The notes: generated from the sequence alone by a model not told the origin. Positions 51,090 to 59,764 are shown, numbered from the stretch's first letter. The stretch is DNA of 64,000 nt from Rivibacter sp049446155 (GCF_049446155.1 NZ_JBMSEE010000002.1:1-64000), one strand, 5' to 3'. Translations and numbers: made by a program.

Positions 51090-52472
51090 ATGAAACCCCC
51101 GCTGCGCGTCCTCGCGCTGCTGGCGGCCGCTGCGCTGGCGCCGGGAGCGCACGCGCTCGACCTCGTGCAGGCCTGGGCAGCTGCCCAGCAGCACGCGCCC
51201 GACGCCGCCGCTGCGCTGGCCGCGCGCGCGGCAGGCAGCGCGCGTGGCGAGCAGGCCCAGACGCTGTGGCGGCCCAGCGTGGTGCTCGAAGGCGGCGTGT
51301 CCTACGCCGCCAGCGAGACCGCGGCCCGCGGCGCGCAGTTCTCGGCCCCGGGCTTCGGCCAGACGAACGGCGTGAACTTCGACACCTCGGTGACCGGTGG
51401 CACGGGCACGCGCTATGCGCTCGCGCTACGCCAGCCGGTCTACAGCCGCGAACGCAGCGCGCGCAGCGAGGCCCTGGAAACGAGCGCACGGGCGGCCGAG
51501 TTCGAATGGACGCAGGCACGCCAGGCGCTGATGCTGAGCACGACCGAGGCGTACTTCGGCGCCGCGCTGGCGGCCGAGCGGCTGCGCCTGCTGCAGCGCC
51601 AGCAGCAGGCCGTGGACCAGGCGGCCACCGAGGCGCGCGATCGTTTTCGCATCGGCGACCGTCCGGTGACGGACGTGCACGAGGCCGGTGCCCGCGCGGC
51701 GGCGCTGCAGGCGGAGCGACTGGCCGCGCAAACGCAGCTGCAGCTGCAGCGCAATGCGCTGGCCGACGTCACCGGGCTGGCCTTGAACGACGAGCCGCTG
51801 GCGCTGCCGGGCGAACGGCTCCTCGAGGGCGTCGGCACGCTGGACGACTGGCTCGACCGCGCCGCGCGGCGCAACCCCGGCCTGATGATGGCCGAAGCGC
51901 ATGTGCACGTGGCCCGGGCCCAGGCACGCGCCACCTCGGCGGCCCTGTCGCCAACGCTCGACGTGGTCGCGCAGCTGGGCTACGACCGCATCTCCGGCGA
52001 CGGCGACTTCGGACGTGCGAGCCACACCGGGCGCAACGGCGCGATCGGTGTGCAGCTGTCCGTGCCGCTGTACACCGGTGGCACGCGAAGCGCTGTGCAT
52101 GCCGAGGATCGCGCGCTGGCCGACAAGGCGCAGGCCGAGCTCGAGCGTGCGCGCCAGCGGGTGGCCCAGCAGACCCGCGCCGCCTGGCTGGACCTGGCGG
52201 TCGGCGCGAGCCAGACGGGCGCGCTCGCCGCTGCGCTTGAGGCCACCCGCGCGCGACTCGACGCCACGCGCGTGGGGTTGAAAGCCGGCGACCGCACGAC
52301 GCTCGACCTGCTCAACGCGGAGAACGACGCCACCGCCGCCGAACTCGCGCTGACAGAGGCGCGCGTGCGCCTTGTCACGCGCCACCTGCAGCTGGCCGCG
52401 CTGGCCGGCGAGCTCGACGACATCGCGCTGCAGCGCGCCAACGCGCGGCTCCAGGCGCCGCAGCGTCCGTGA
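51090..52472 (+). CDS. TolC-family outer-membrane efflux protein
   Basis: A 460-residue outer-membrane channel. The signal peptide is LRVLALLAAAALAPGAHA. Two OEP repeats of coiled-coil helices and strands follow, with ALRQPVYSRERSA in the first and GVQLSVPLYTGGTRSAVHAED in the second. A typical end is LKAGDRTTLDLLNAEND. ATG 51090 is preferred because it begins directly at the basic start of the signal; ATG 51078 overlaps trxC and adds four residues. It completes the tripartite pump with the genes upstream. Confidence 0.92.
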   Translation: MKPPLRVLALLAAAALAPGAHALDLVQAWAAAQQHAPDAAAALAARAAGSARGEQAQTLWRPSVVLEGGVSYAASETAARGAQFSAPGFGQTNGVNFDTSVTGGTGTRYALALRQPVYSRERSARSEALETSARAAEFEWTQARQALMLSTTEAYFGAALAAERLRLLQRQQQAVDQAATEARDRFRIGDRPVTDVHEAGARAAALQAERLAAQTQLQLQRNALADVTGLALNDEPLALPGERLLEGVGTLDDWLDRAARRNPGLMMAEAHVHVARAQARATSAALSPTLDVVAQLGYDRISGDGDFGRASHTGRNGAIGVQLSVPLYTGGTRSAVHAEDRALADKAQAELERARQRVAQQTRAAWLDLAVGASQTGALAAALEATRARLDATRVGLKAGDRTTLDLLNAENDATAAELALTEARVRLVTRHLQLAALAGELDDIALQRANARLQAPQRP

Positions 52473-52516
52473 CCATTGAGGAGACGACGCCGCAGGATGA
52501 CCGGCCAATTCCAGCC

Positions 52517-52543
52517 TCAAGCGCTTGGGATTCGTGCCGATAC
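52517..52543 (+). promoter_or_regulatory. FliA (sigma-28) promoter of the second chemoreceptor
   Basis: TCAA (52517-52520) and GCCGATAC (52536-52543) are separated by exactly 15 bp and match the flagellar consensus TAAA-N15-GCCGATAA at three of four and seven of eight positions. The start codon is 31 bases downstream. This places the chemoreceptor in the flagellar/chemotaxis regulon. Confidence 0.72.
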
Positions 52544-52574
52544 TGGATCGAAGTAGTCCACGATCCAGCTCCCC

Positions 52575-54299
52575 ATGAAGTTCTTCGACCGCTTGACGGT
52601 GGGCGGCAAGCTCGCCGTCGCCTTTGGTGCCGTGCTGGCTGCGATGGCCTTGCTCGGCGGTTTCTCGCTGTGGCAGATGTCACGCCTGGGCGACCAGCTC
52701 GACCTGATCTCCGAAGTGCGCCTGGCCGGCGTGCGCGACAGCCTGCGCATGGCCGAGAGCGCGACGCGCTACCGCACCCGCGAGTACCGGCTCGCGATCG
52801 CCCAGCCCAACGAGGTCGAAACGTTGATCCCGCTCGTCGCGCAGGCGCGCGAGGTGTTCGAGCAGGCCGCCAAGAGCTACGAGGCCGCCATCCACGACGC
52901 CGACGAGCGCGCGATCTTCGACAAGGCCATGGCCGCGTGGAAGCACTACGTCGAGCTGACGCCGCCGCTGGTCGACGCGATGCGCCAGGGCCGCATCGAC
53001 GAGGCCACCGACCTCGTCACGGTGCAGGGCGTGCAGCGCTTCGACGCGGCGCTCGCGCTGTTCAAGCAGCTCGAGAAATACAACGACGACCATGCCGTCG
53101 CCGACGGTGACCGCGCCGACGAGATCTACGCCAACAGCCGCCTGCTGGTGGTGGCGGTGCTGCTGGCGGCGATTGCCGGTGGCGTCGCGATGGCGTTCGC
53201 GATCGCGCGCGCCATCACGCGCCCGCTGGGCGAGGCGGTGCAGCTGGCCGAAGCGGTGTCGCAAGGCGACCTGACGCGCTCGCTGCACGCCAGCGGCCGC
53301 GACGAGGTGGCGCAGCTCACGCGCGCGCTGGGCGCAATGAACCAGCGCCTGCGCGAACTCGTCTCGCAGGTGCGCATGGGCGTCGAGTCGGTGGGTACCG
53401 CGTCGGCGCAGATCGCCACCGGCAACCAGGACCTTTCCGCGCGCACCGAGCAGACCGCCTCCAACCTGCAGCAGACCGCGGCATCGATGGAGGAGATCAC
53501 CGGCACCGTCGCGCAGTCGGCCGACACCGCGCGCCAGGCCAACCAGCTGGCCGCGGGCGCGGCCGGCGCCGCCGAGCGCGGCGGCGCCGTGGTCGAGCGC
53601 GTGGTCGACAGCATGCACTCGATCAGCGAGGCGTCGAAGAAGATCGCCGACATCATCGGCGTGATCGACGGCATCGCGTTCCAGACCAACATCCTCGCGC
53701 TCAACGCGGCCGTGGAAGCCGCGCGCGCCGGCGAGCAGGGCCGCGGCTTCGCCGTGGTGGCCGGCGAGGTGCGCGGCCTCGCGCAGCGCAGCGCCTCCGC
53801 CGCCAAGGAGATCAAGACGCTGATCGGCAGCTCGGTCGAGAGGGTCGAGGCCGGTGCGCAGCTGGCCGGCGAGGCCGGCGCGAGCATGGGAGAGATCGTC
53901 TCCTCGGTGAAGCGCGTGAGCGACCTGATCACCGAGATCGCCGCGGCCGCGCAGGAACAGCGCGACGGCATCGGCCAGGTCAACCAGGCGATCGGCAACC
54001 TCGACCAGCTGACGCAGCAGAACGCCGCGCTGGTCGAGGAGTCGGCCGCCGCGGCGGCGTCGATGAGCGAGCAGGCGCGCAAGCTCGCCGAGGCGGTGTC
54101 GGTGTTCAGGACCGGCGAGCCGGCCGGATCGGCCGCGTCGGCCGCGCACGTCGCCCGGTCGCAGCCGCGCCCGGCGAGTGCGACAGCGCTCCCGAAGGCG
54201 GCCAAGCCGGCCGCACCGAAGGCCGCGCCGGTTGCGCCGCGCGCAACCCCGCCACTGGCCGCGGCACCGGCTGGCGACGACGACTGGACCAGCTTCTGA
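52575..54299 (+). CDS. Methyl-accepting chemotaxis protein with four-helix-bundle sensor
   Basis: A 574-residue chemoreceptor. TM1 is near 11-33 and the periplasmic four-helix bundle (4HB_MCP type, about 35-188) contains SLRMAESATRYRTREYRLAI. TM2 is near 190-212, then HAMP. The cytoplasmic tip is EAARAGEQGRGFAVVAGEVR. The C-terminus is a long Ala/Pro-rich linker ending DDDWTSF, which resembles the pentapeptide that tethers CheR and CheB in receptors such as Tar. It is preceded by a FliA-type promoter. The ligand is not predictable. Confidence 0.93.
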   Translation: MKFFDRLTVGGKLAVAFGAVLAAMALLGGFSLWQMSRLGDQLDLISEVRLAGVRDSLRMAESATRYRTREYRLAIAQPNEVETLIPLVAQAREVFEQAAKSYEAAIHDADERAIFDKAMAAWKHYVELTPPLVDAMRQGRIDEATDLVTVQGVQRFDAALALFKQLEKYNDDHAVADGDRADEIYANSRLLVVAVLLAAIAGGVAMAFAIARAITRPLGEAVQLAEAVSQGDLTRSLHASGRDEVAQLTRALGAMNQRLRELVSQVRMGVESVGTASAQIATGNQDLSARTEQTASNLQQTAASMEEITGTVAQSADTARQANQLAAGAAGAAERGGAVVERVVDSMHSISEASKKIADIIGVIDGIAFQTNILALNAAVEAARAGEQGRGFAVVAGEVRGLAQRSASAAKEIKTLIGSSVERVEAGAQLAGEAGASMGEIVSSVKRVSDLITEIAAAAQEQRDGIGQVNQAIGNLDQLTQQNAALVEESAAAAASMSEQARKLAEAVSVFRTGEPAGSAASAAHVARSQPRPASATALPKAAKPAAPKAAPVAPRATPPLAAAPAGDDDWTSF

Positions 54300-54320
54300 C
54301 GACGTGAGGCGATCGCCAGG

Positions 54321-54653
54321 TCAGAACTCGGCCCGGTAGACCAGCCTCAGGCCGCCGCGGCCCGGCCGCAGCGAGATGCTTTCGCCGCGGTCGAGCTCGA
54401 AGCGCAGCAGGTGCTGGAAGTGGCGCTGCCGCAGCGCCTCGTCGCGCGCGCCCGGGCCCTGGTGCGGGTCGCCCCGCCAGCGCATCTCGAGCACGTCGTC
54501 CGCGGGGCGGCGCTCGATCTGCACGCGCCACACCAGCGGCGGCTCCGGCTCGCCCTGGGCCGCGGCCGCGAACGGCGCCAGCGCGAGCGGCACGACCAGC
54601 ACGCGCCGCAGCCAGCGAGGTGCGGTGGATGGCGAGTGCCCTTGCGCGTTCAT
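54321..54653 (-). CDS. Hypothetical secreted protein
   Basis: A 110-residue protein I cannot assign. The start at 54653 gives a clear signal peptide (LRRVLVVPLALAPFAAAAQG), followed by WRVQIERRPADDVLEMRWRG and RFELDRGESISLRPGRGGLRL. It has beta-rich, basic character and no Cys. In-frame starts further upstream (about 54695, 54809) would put the signal too far in. It is convergent with the chemoreceptor and divergent from the EAL gene. An FNR-like palindrome lies between the two starts. Confidence 0.65.
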   Translation of the reverse strand: MNAQGHSPSTAPRWLRRVLVVPLALAPFAAAAQGEPEPPLVWRVQIERRPADDVLEMRWRGDPHQGPGARDEALRQRHFQHLLRFELDRGESISLRPGRGGLRLVYRAEF

Positions 54654-54794
54654 GCGATCAGCCGTGGAAGCCGAGGAAACGAAGGCCTCCAGCATGGTGG
54701 ATTCGCGCCGCGTGCGTAGGTGCCGCTGCCATGGATGAGCGCGCGCATCCGGGGGATGCGCGCGGGCGGTCCCGCCGCTGACTGCTTGGTCAGG

Positions 54795-54810
54795 CTTGAC
54801 GCGCGTCAAG
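54795..54810. promoter_or_regulatory. Perfect 16-bp palindrome, FNR/FixK/Crp-type
   Basis: CTTGACGCGCGTCAAG is a perfect palindrome that matches TTGA-N6-TCAA, the binding pattern of FNR/FixK/DNR-family regulators. It lies 104 bp upstream of the PAS-GGDEF-EAL gene and 142 bp upstream of the small secreted protein gene on the other strand. The remaining gap (54654-54913) shows no other clear element. Confidence 0.55.
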
Positions 54811-54913
54811 TCTGGCGCGGTATGCCTTCAGTCGAGGCCTCGACAGTCGATTCCTGCCTCGGAACCCCTGCGCCCGGCCGTTAGGCTGCGAAGCCTGTCA
54901 ATCAAGCCCCGCC

Positions 54914-56611
54914 ATGCTTGCTCCGAACCTCTTAAGAATGGCGCCCGAATCGGCCCGCGGCGAGGCGCTGTCCACGCTGTCGACCGACGACCTCGCCCGC
55001 GTGCTGTCGCGCCTGGCCGTGCCGGTGCTGGTGACCGACGCGCGCGGCATCGTGCGCTATGCCAATGCGGCGATGTTCGCGACCACCGGCTACGCCCGCG
55101 ACGAGCTGGTCGGCGCACGGCCGCGGCTGATGAAGTCGGGCCTGCAGGACGCGGCCTTCTACCAGCAGATGTGGCGCAGCCTTCGCGAGCGCCGAAGCTG
55201 GGGCGGCGAGGTCTGGAATCGCCGCAAGGACGGCAGCCTGTTTCGCGTCTGGCTCGACGTTCAGGCGCTCGCCGCGCATGACGGCGAGCTGCGCTGGTTC
55301 GTCGGCTCCTACCGCCGCCCGCTCGACGGCTTCGATCCCGAGCAGGTCTCGACCGACGCGCTGACCGGCGTGCTGTCGCGCGCGCGCTTCACGGCCGCGG
55401 TCGACGCGCTGCGCGAAGCCGGCGCGCCGGTGCGGCTGACGAGCACCGACATCCGCGACTTCACCCGGCTCAACGAAAGCCTGGGCATCGAGGTCGGCGA
55501 CCGGCTACTGCGCCAGGTCGCGCTGCGCTGCACCGCCGTCGCCGCCGCGACGCGCTGCGCGCATGCGGTCGGCCGCGTCGGCGCCGACCAGTTCGCCGTC
55601 GCGGTGGCCGGCGCCGTGGAGGCCACTGCATCGCTCGGCGAGCAGCTGCGCGCCAGCCTCGCCGAGCCCTTCGACCTCGGGTTTGCGCAAGGGCACGCGG
55701 CGCAGTTCTCGTTCGGCGAGACCTTGCTCCGCTGCGATGAAGACAGCGCCGCCGAGGCGCTGGTGCGCGCCGACGCGGCGCGGCTGGACGCCGCGCTCGA
55801 GCCTCACCTGGCCGGCGATGCCGACGCGCTCGGTCGCGAGCGCGACATGTTCGCCGACCTGCAGCGTGCCATCCTCGACGGCAGCAGCATCCGCGCGGCC
55901 TACCAGCCGCAGGTCGATCTCGAAAGCGGCGGGCTCGTCGGCGTCGAGGCGCTCGCGCGCTGGCGTCGCCGCCATGTCGAGGACGTGCCGCCCGGCGTGT
56001 TCGTCTCGCTGGCCGAGCGCCGCCATCTCATCCTGCCGCTGGGCGAGCGCATGCTCGACGCGGCGCTGGCCGACTTTGCGCGCTGGCGTGCGCAGGGCGT
56101 GCCGGTGCCGCGGGTGGCGGTCAACTTCTCGGCCGAGCAGTTCCACCGCCCGGGCGCCGCGCGGCGCGTGCGCGAGGCGCTCGAGCGCCACGGGCTCGGC
56201 CCCGACTGCCTCGAGCTCGAGCTCACCGAGTCGATGCTGATCGGCGACATCGACGAGGTGCTGCGCAACCTGCACGAGCTGCGCGCGGCCGGCGTGATGC
56301 TGTCGATCGACGACTTCGGCACCGGCTATTCCTCGCTCGCCTACCTGCGGCGTTTCCCGATCCATCGGCTCAAGATCGACCGCGCCTTCGTCGCCGACCT
56401 CGGCAGCGGCGCCGACGCGGCGCGCGAAGTCGTTTCGATGATCGTCAAGCTCGCGCACCAGTTCGGCCTGCGCTGCCTGGCCGAAGGCGTCGAGACCCAG
56501 GCCCAGTGCGACGAGCTGCGCGCGCTGGGCTGCGACGAGGCGCAAGGCTTTCTGTTCGCGCGACCGATGGTGGCCGACGCGCTCGCAAGCTTCGCCGCCG
56601 AACGAGCCTGA
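54914..56611 (+). CDS. PAS-GGDEF-EAL protein, probable c-di-GMP phosphodiesterase
   Basis: A 565-residue cytoplasmic protein. The PAS domain (about 24-135) contains VLVTDARGIVRYANAAMFATTGY. The GGDEF domain is degenerate: the signature is GADQF (223-227), so cyclase activity is unlikely. The EAL domain is complete: EAL at 345-347, Asn404, ELTES (Glu439), DDFGTGYSS (466 on), KIDR (Lys487) and EGVE (524-527). It should cleave c-di-GMP, with PAS and the dead GGDEF domain as control parts. An FNR-like palindrome upstream suggests oxygen or redox control. Confidence 0.92.
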   Translation: MLAPNLLRMAPESARGEALSTLSTDDLARVLSRLAVPVLVTDARGIVRYANAAMFATTGYARDELVGARPRLMKSGLQDAAFYQQMWRSLRERRSWGGEVWNRRKDGSLFRVWLDVQALAAHDGELRWFVGSYRRPLDGFDPEQVSTDALTGVLSRARFTAAVDALREAGAPVRLTSTDIRDFTRLNESLGIEVGDRLLRQVALRCTAVAAATRCAHAVGRVGADQFAVAVAGAVEATASLGEQLRASLAEPFDLGFAQGHAAQFSFGETLLRCDEDSAAEALVRADAARLDAALEPHLAGDADALGRERDMFADLQRAILDGSSIRAAYQPQVDLESGGLVGVEALARWRRRHVEDVPPGVFVSLAERRHLILPLGERMLDAALADFARWRAQGVPVPRVAVNFSAEQFHRPGAARRVREALERHGLGPDCLELELTESMLIGDIDEVLRNLHELRAAGVMLSIDDFGTGYSSLAYLRRFPIHRLKIDRAFVADLGSGADAAREVVSMIVKLAHQFGLRCLAEGVETQAQCDELRALGCDEAQGFLFARPMVADALASFAAERA

Positions 56612-56660
56612 CGGCGAGGACACCCCGAGGCCGCGCCGGGCCGCTCCCAAGCGGCCGAGC

Positions 56661-56699
56661 GCCCCCTCGGGGGGCAGCGAACGAAGTGAGCGTGGGGGC
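56661..56699. repeat. Dispersed hairpin repeat, inverted copy, between convergent genes
   Basis: This is the reverse complement of the segment found at 13973-14190 and 15551-15590: GTGGGGGC on its right side and the dyad GCCCCC-TCG-GGGGGC (56661-56675). It lies between the stops of the EAL gene (56611) and the ABC ATPase gene (56705), so it may terminate both transcripts. Confidence 0.7.
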
Positions 56700-56704
56700 T
56701 CGAC

Positions 56705-57415
56705 TCAGGCCGGCCGCCAGTTCATGTCGATGCGGCCGTCGACGATGCCGATGCGGCGGTCGGCGGCCGACGCGAAGCTGCCGTCGTGGGTGACGGCGAT
56801 CACGGTCGTGCCGAGGTCGCGCGTGAGTTCGCGCAGGATGTCGCGCACGTTGGTGCTGGAGGCCGAATCAAGATTGCCGGTCGGCTCGTCGGCCAGCACC
56901 ACGAGCGGCTCGTTGCCCAGCGCGCGCGCGATCGCCACGCGCTGGCGCTGGCCGCCCGAGAGCTGGCTGGGCCGCTTGTGGTGCTGGCCCGCGAGGCCGA
57001 GGCGGTCGAGCAACTGGGCCGCGCGGGCGCGCGCCTCCTCGTCGCTCAGGCGGCCGAGCTTGCGGATCGGCAGCGCAACGTTGTCGAGCGCGCTGAACTC
57101 GGCCAGCAGGAAGTGGAACTGGAACACGTAGGCCAGGCGCGCGAGCCGGAAGTCCGTCAGCCGGTCATCGTCGAAGTCGCTGGTGTCTTCGCCGTCGATC
57201 CAGATGCGCCCCTGCGTCGGCAGGTCGAGCAGTCCCAGCAGGTACAGCAGCGACGACTTGCCCGAGCCGGACGGGCCCATGATGCAGACGAACTCGCCGC
57301 GCCGGATCTCGAGGCTCACGTCGTCGACCAGCGTCACCGGCACCTCGCCCTCGAGGATGCGGCTCACGTGGTCGACGCGGATCACCACGCCGTCGTCGCC
57401 CGGCCGCGCGCTCAC
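56705..57415 (-). CDS. ABC transporter ATP-binding protein (MacB/LolD type)
   Basis: A 236-residue ATPase. Walker A is GPSGSGKS (47-54), the Q-loop region is AYVFQFHFLLAEFSALDNVALP, the signature is LSGGQRQRVAIARAL, Walker B is LVVLADEPTGNLD, and the switch is VTHD. This sequence class powers MacB-like and lipoprotein-release-type exporters. The start is GTG at 57415, overlapping the permease stop by four bases (GTGA). It works with the FtsX-type permease and the HlyD adaptor just upstream in the same unit. Confidence 0.92.
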   Translation of the reverse strand: MSARPGDDGVVIRVDHVSRILEGEVPVTLVDDVSLEIRRGEFVCIMGPSGSGKSSLLYLLGLLDLPTQGRIWIDGEDTSDFDDDRLTDFRLARLAYVFQFHFLLAEFSALDNVALPIRKLGRLSDEEARARAAQLLDRLGLAGQHHKRPSQLSGGQRQRVAIARALGNEPLVVLADEPTGNLDSASSTNVRDILRELTRDLGTTVIAVTHDGSFASAADRRIGIVDGRIDMNWRPA

Positions 57416-58656
57416 GTGGCACCTCGCAGGATCGCCACCGGCCGCAGCCGGCCCGCGCGGCGCGCCGGCAGCCACGATGCCCCGACGCAGGCCAGCATCG
57501 CGAAGCCGATGGCCATGGCGTACTGCTCGGGGCCCCACCACACCGGCAGGTGGACCACGTCGGCGACACCGGGCGGGCGGATCTCCACGCTGCCGAGCAG
57601 GGCCATGAGGCCAATGCCCAGCAGCACGCCGGCGGCACTGCCGATCAGGCCCACGATCAGGCCCTCGACGAGGAAGATGCGCCGCAGGTCGCGCGCATGG
57701 AAGCCGATCGACTTCATGATCGCGATGTCGCGCGTCTTCTCCATCACGATGGTCGAGATCGTGTTGTAGATGCCGAACGCGGCCACCAGCAGGATCGCCG
57801 AGACCACGCTGTACATGATGATGTTGCGCACCAGCAGCAGGCTGAGGATGTCTTCCGAGGCCTCGATCCACGAGACCGACTTGTAGCCGGTGGCCGCCTC
57901 GATGGTCTGCGCGATGTCCTGTGCGCGGTAGGGATCGTCGAGCTGGATGATCACGCGGTTGACGCGGTTCTCGCGGCCGAGCAGGGCTTGCGCGCGCTTG
58001 AGCAGCACGAAGGCCTGGCCCTCGTCGTAGGCCGCGGTGCCGGTGCGGAAGATGCCCACCACGCGCAGCGAGCGCGTCGAGCCGTCGGCCGCGAGCACGT
58101 TGACCGAGCCGCCCATGCGCAGGCTGAACTTCTCGACCAGGCCCTGGCCGACGATGATGCCGTTGGCATCGGAGGCGAGATCGTCGAGCGAGCCGGCGGT
58201 CATCTTCTCCTCGATCGTCGTGACCTGCTTCATCTTCTCGGGCAGCGCGCCCGACAGCGTGACGCCTTGCTCGCGCCCGGCGAAGGTCAGCACGGCCGCG
58301 CCGGTCAGCACCGGTGCGGCGCGCAGGCCGGGCAGCGCCTCGATCGTCGCCAGCCGCTGCGCCCAGCCGCGGATGCCGCGCCGGTCGGGCAGCGGGCGCA
58401 CGTTCGACACCGCCACCGCGGCCTGCGGCCAGCGCCGCTCGGCCGGCTGCAGGCGCCCCTGGCGCACCTCGTCGTAGACGGTGATGTGCGGGCTGTTGTC
58501 GACCAGGCGCTTGATGAAGTCGCGCTCCGAGCCGCGCATCAGTGCCGACACGGCGAGGAAGAAGGCCACGCCGAGCACCACGCCGGTCAGCGAGACCAGG
58601 GTCTGGCGCTTGCGGCTCGTCAGGTGCGCGAGCGCGACGTCGAGCGTGATCGACAT
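57412..58656 (-). CDS. ABC transporter permease (FtsX/MacB type)
   Basis: A 414-residue inner-membrane protein with four helices: one near the N-terminus (TLVSLTGVVLGVAFFLAVSAL) and three at the C-terminus (IIMYSVVSAILLVAAFGIYN, GLIVGLIGSAAGVLLGIGLM, MAIGFAMLACVGASWLPARR). A large periplasmic domain lies between, with EQGVTLSGALPEKM and GIIVGQGLVEKF. This is the MacB/LolC permease layout. It lies between the adaptor (14 bp gap to its stop) and the ATPase (GTGA overlap). The export substrate is unknown. Confidence 0.92.
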   Translation of the reverse strand: MSITLDVALAHLTSRKRQTLVSLTGVVLGVAFFLAVSALMRGSERDFIKRLVDNSPHITVYDEVRQGRLQPAERRWPQAAVAVSNVRPLPDRRGIRGWAQRLATIEALPGLRAAPVLTGAAVLTFAGREQGVTLSGALPEKMKQVTTIEEKMTAGSLDDLASDANGIIVGQGLVEKFSLRMGGSVNVLAADGSTRSLRVVGIFRTGTAAYDEGQAFVLLKRAQALLGRENRVNRVIIQLDDPYRAQDIAQTIEAATGYKSVSWIEASEDILSLLLVRNIIMYSVVSAILLVAAFGIYNTISTIVMEKTRDIAIMKSIGFHARDLRRIFLVEGLIVGLIGSAAGVLLGIGLMALLGSVEIRPPGVADVVHLPVWWGPEQYAMAIGFAMLACVGASWLPARRAGRLRPVAILRGAT

Positions 58657-58669
58657 GGCCCGGGCCGCG

Positions 58670-59764
58670 TCAGCGCGAGGCCGCCGGCGAGGCCGCCGAG
58701 GCCTCCGCGATGGGCGGCTTGACGTGCGCGCGCCGGCCTTCGCGCAGGCCCTCGGCCGGCGAGAGCACGACCGACTCGTCGTCGCGCAGGCCGGCCAGGA
58801 CCTCTGTGCGCTCGGTGCCGGTGGCGCCCTTGCGGACCTCACGCCGCTGCAGTCGGTCGTCGGCATCGACCAGCCACAGCACGTTGCCCTTGAGCGCGCT
58901 GTTGGGCACCAGCAGCGCGTTGTCGCGGCGCGCGACGATCAGGTTGGTGTCCATCGTCATGCCGGTGCGCAGCGGACCGGCGCCCACTTCGACCGGCTCG
59001 CGAAAGCGGATGCGCACGCGGTAGCTGCGCGAGACCGTGTCGCCCTTGGGCGTGATCTCGGCGACATTGCCGTCGAACACGCGCCCGGGCAGCGCGTCGG
59101 TGTGCATCACGACCGCCTGGCCCACGGTGACGCGCGGGATGTCTTCCTCGTCGACGTCGGCCGTCACGCGCAGCGGCGCGCAGCAGGCGAGCGTGAGCAC
59201 CGGCTGGCCGGCCGGGATGTACTGGCCCAGCTCGCCGTCGCGGCGCAGCACCAGGCCGTCGGCCGGTGCGACGAGCTGGTTGTAGTTGCGCTGCGCCTGC
59301 GCGCGGCGCAGCGCCGCCTCCGCGGCCTGCAGTTCGCTGCGCGTGCGGTCCAGCTCGGCCGGCGACACGAACTTCTGCGACACGAGTTCGCGCGTGCGCT
59401 CGTGCTGCGCGCGCGCGAGCTGCTCGCGCGCCTGCATTTCCTGCACGGTCTGGTCGAGGTCGGCCGCTTCGATGCGCGCGAGCACCTGGCCGCGCCGCAC
59501 GCTGGCGCCCTCGTCGGCCTCGAGCGCGACCAGGCGCCCGCCGCTGCGCGGTGCGATCGGCACCATCACGGTCGGCTCGACCACCCCGGTCGCATACACC
59601 GCCTCGATCGCCGGCCCGCGCGAAGGCCGTGCGGTCTCGACCCGCACAGGCCCCCACAGCCATGCCGCGCCGGCGCCTGCCAGCACGGCGGCGACCACGG
59701 CGACGGCAATGATCTTGGTTCTTCGCTGCAAAGCCCGCTCCTGCGGCGTGGATGGCCGGGACAC
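58670..59764 (-). CDS. HlyD-type periplasmic adaptor of the ABC exporter
   Basis: A 364-residue membrane-fusion protein. The N-terminal anchor is KIIAVAVVAAVLAGAGAAWLW. The lipoyl halves are VPIAPRSGGRLVALEADEGASVRRGQVLARIE and NQLVAPADGLVLRRDGELGQ. ACCAPLRVTADVDEEDIPRV and AEITPKGDTVSRSYRVRI belong to the barrel domains. The start given is GTG 59764; a TTG at 59731 has a better Shine-Dalgarno (AGGAG) and gives a shorter cytoplasmic tail. It precedes the permease gene by 13 bp. Confidence 0.9.
   Translation of the reverse strand: MSRPSTPQERALQRRTKIIAVAVVAAVLAGAGAAWLWGPVRVETARPSRGPAIEAVYATGVVEPTVMVPIAPRSGGRLVALEADEGASVRRGQVLARIEAADLDQTVQEMQAREQLARAQHERTRELVSQKFVSPAELDRTRSELQAAEAALRRAQAQRNYNQLVAPADGLVLRRDGELGQYIPAGQPVLTLACCAPLRVTADVDEEDIPRVTVGQAVVMHTDALPGRVFDGNVAEITPKGDTVSRSYRVRIRFREPVEVGAGPLRTGMTMDTNLIVARRDNALLVPNSALKGNVLWLVDADDRLQRREVRKGATGTERTEVLAGLRDDESVVLSPAEGLREGRRAHVKPPIAEASAASPAASR

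Noticed and set aside
54654..54809. N-terminal extensions of the small secreted protein (starts near 54695 and 54809)
   Set aside because: They would bury the signal peptide 14 or more residues inside and run through the FNR-like palindrome.
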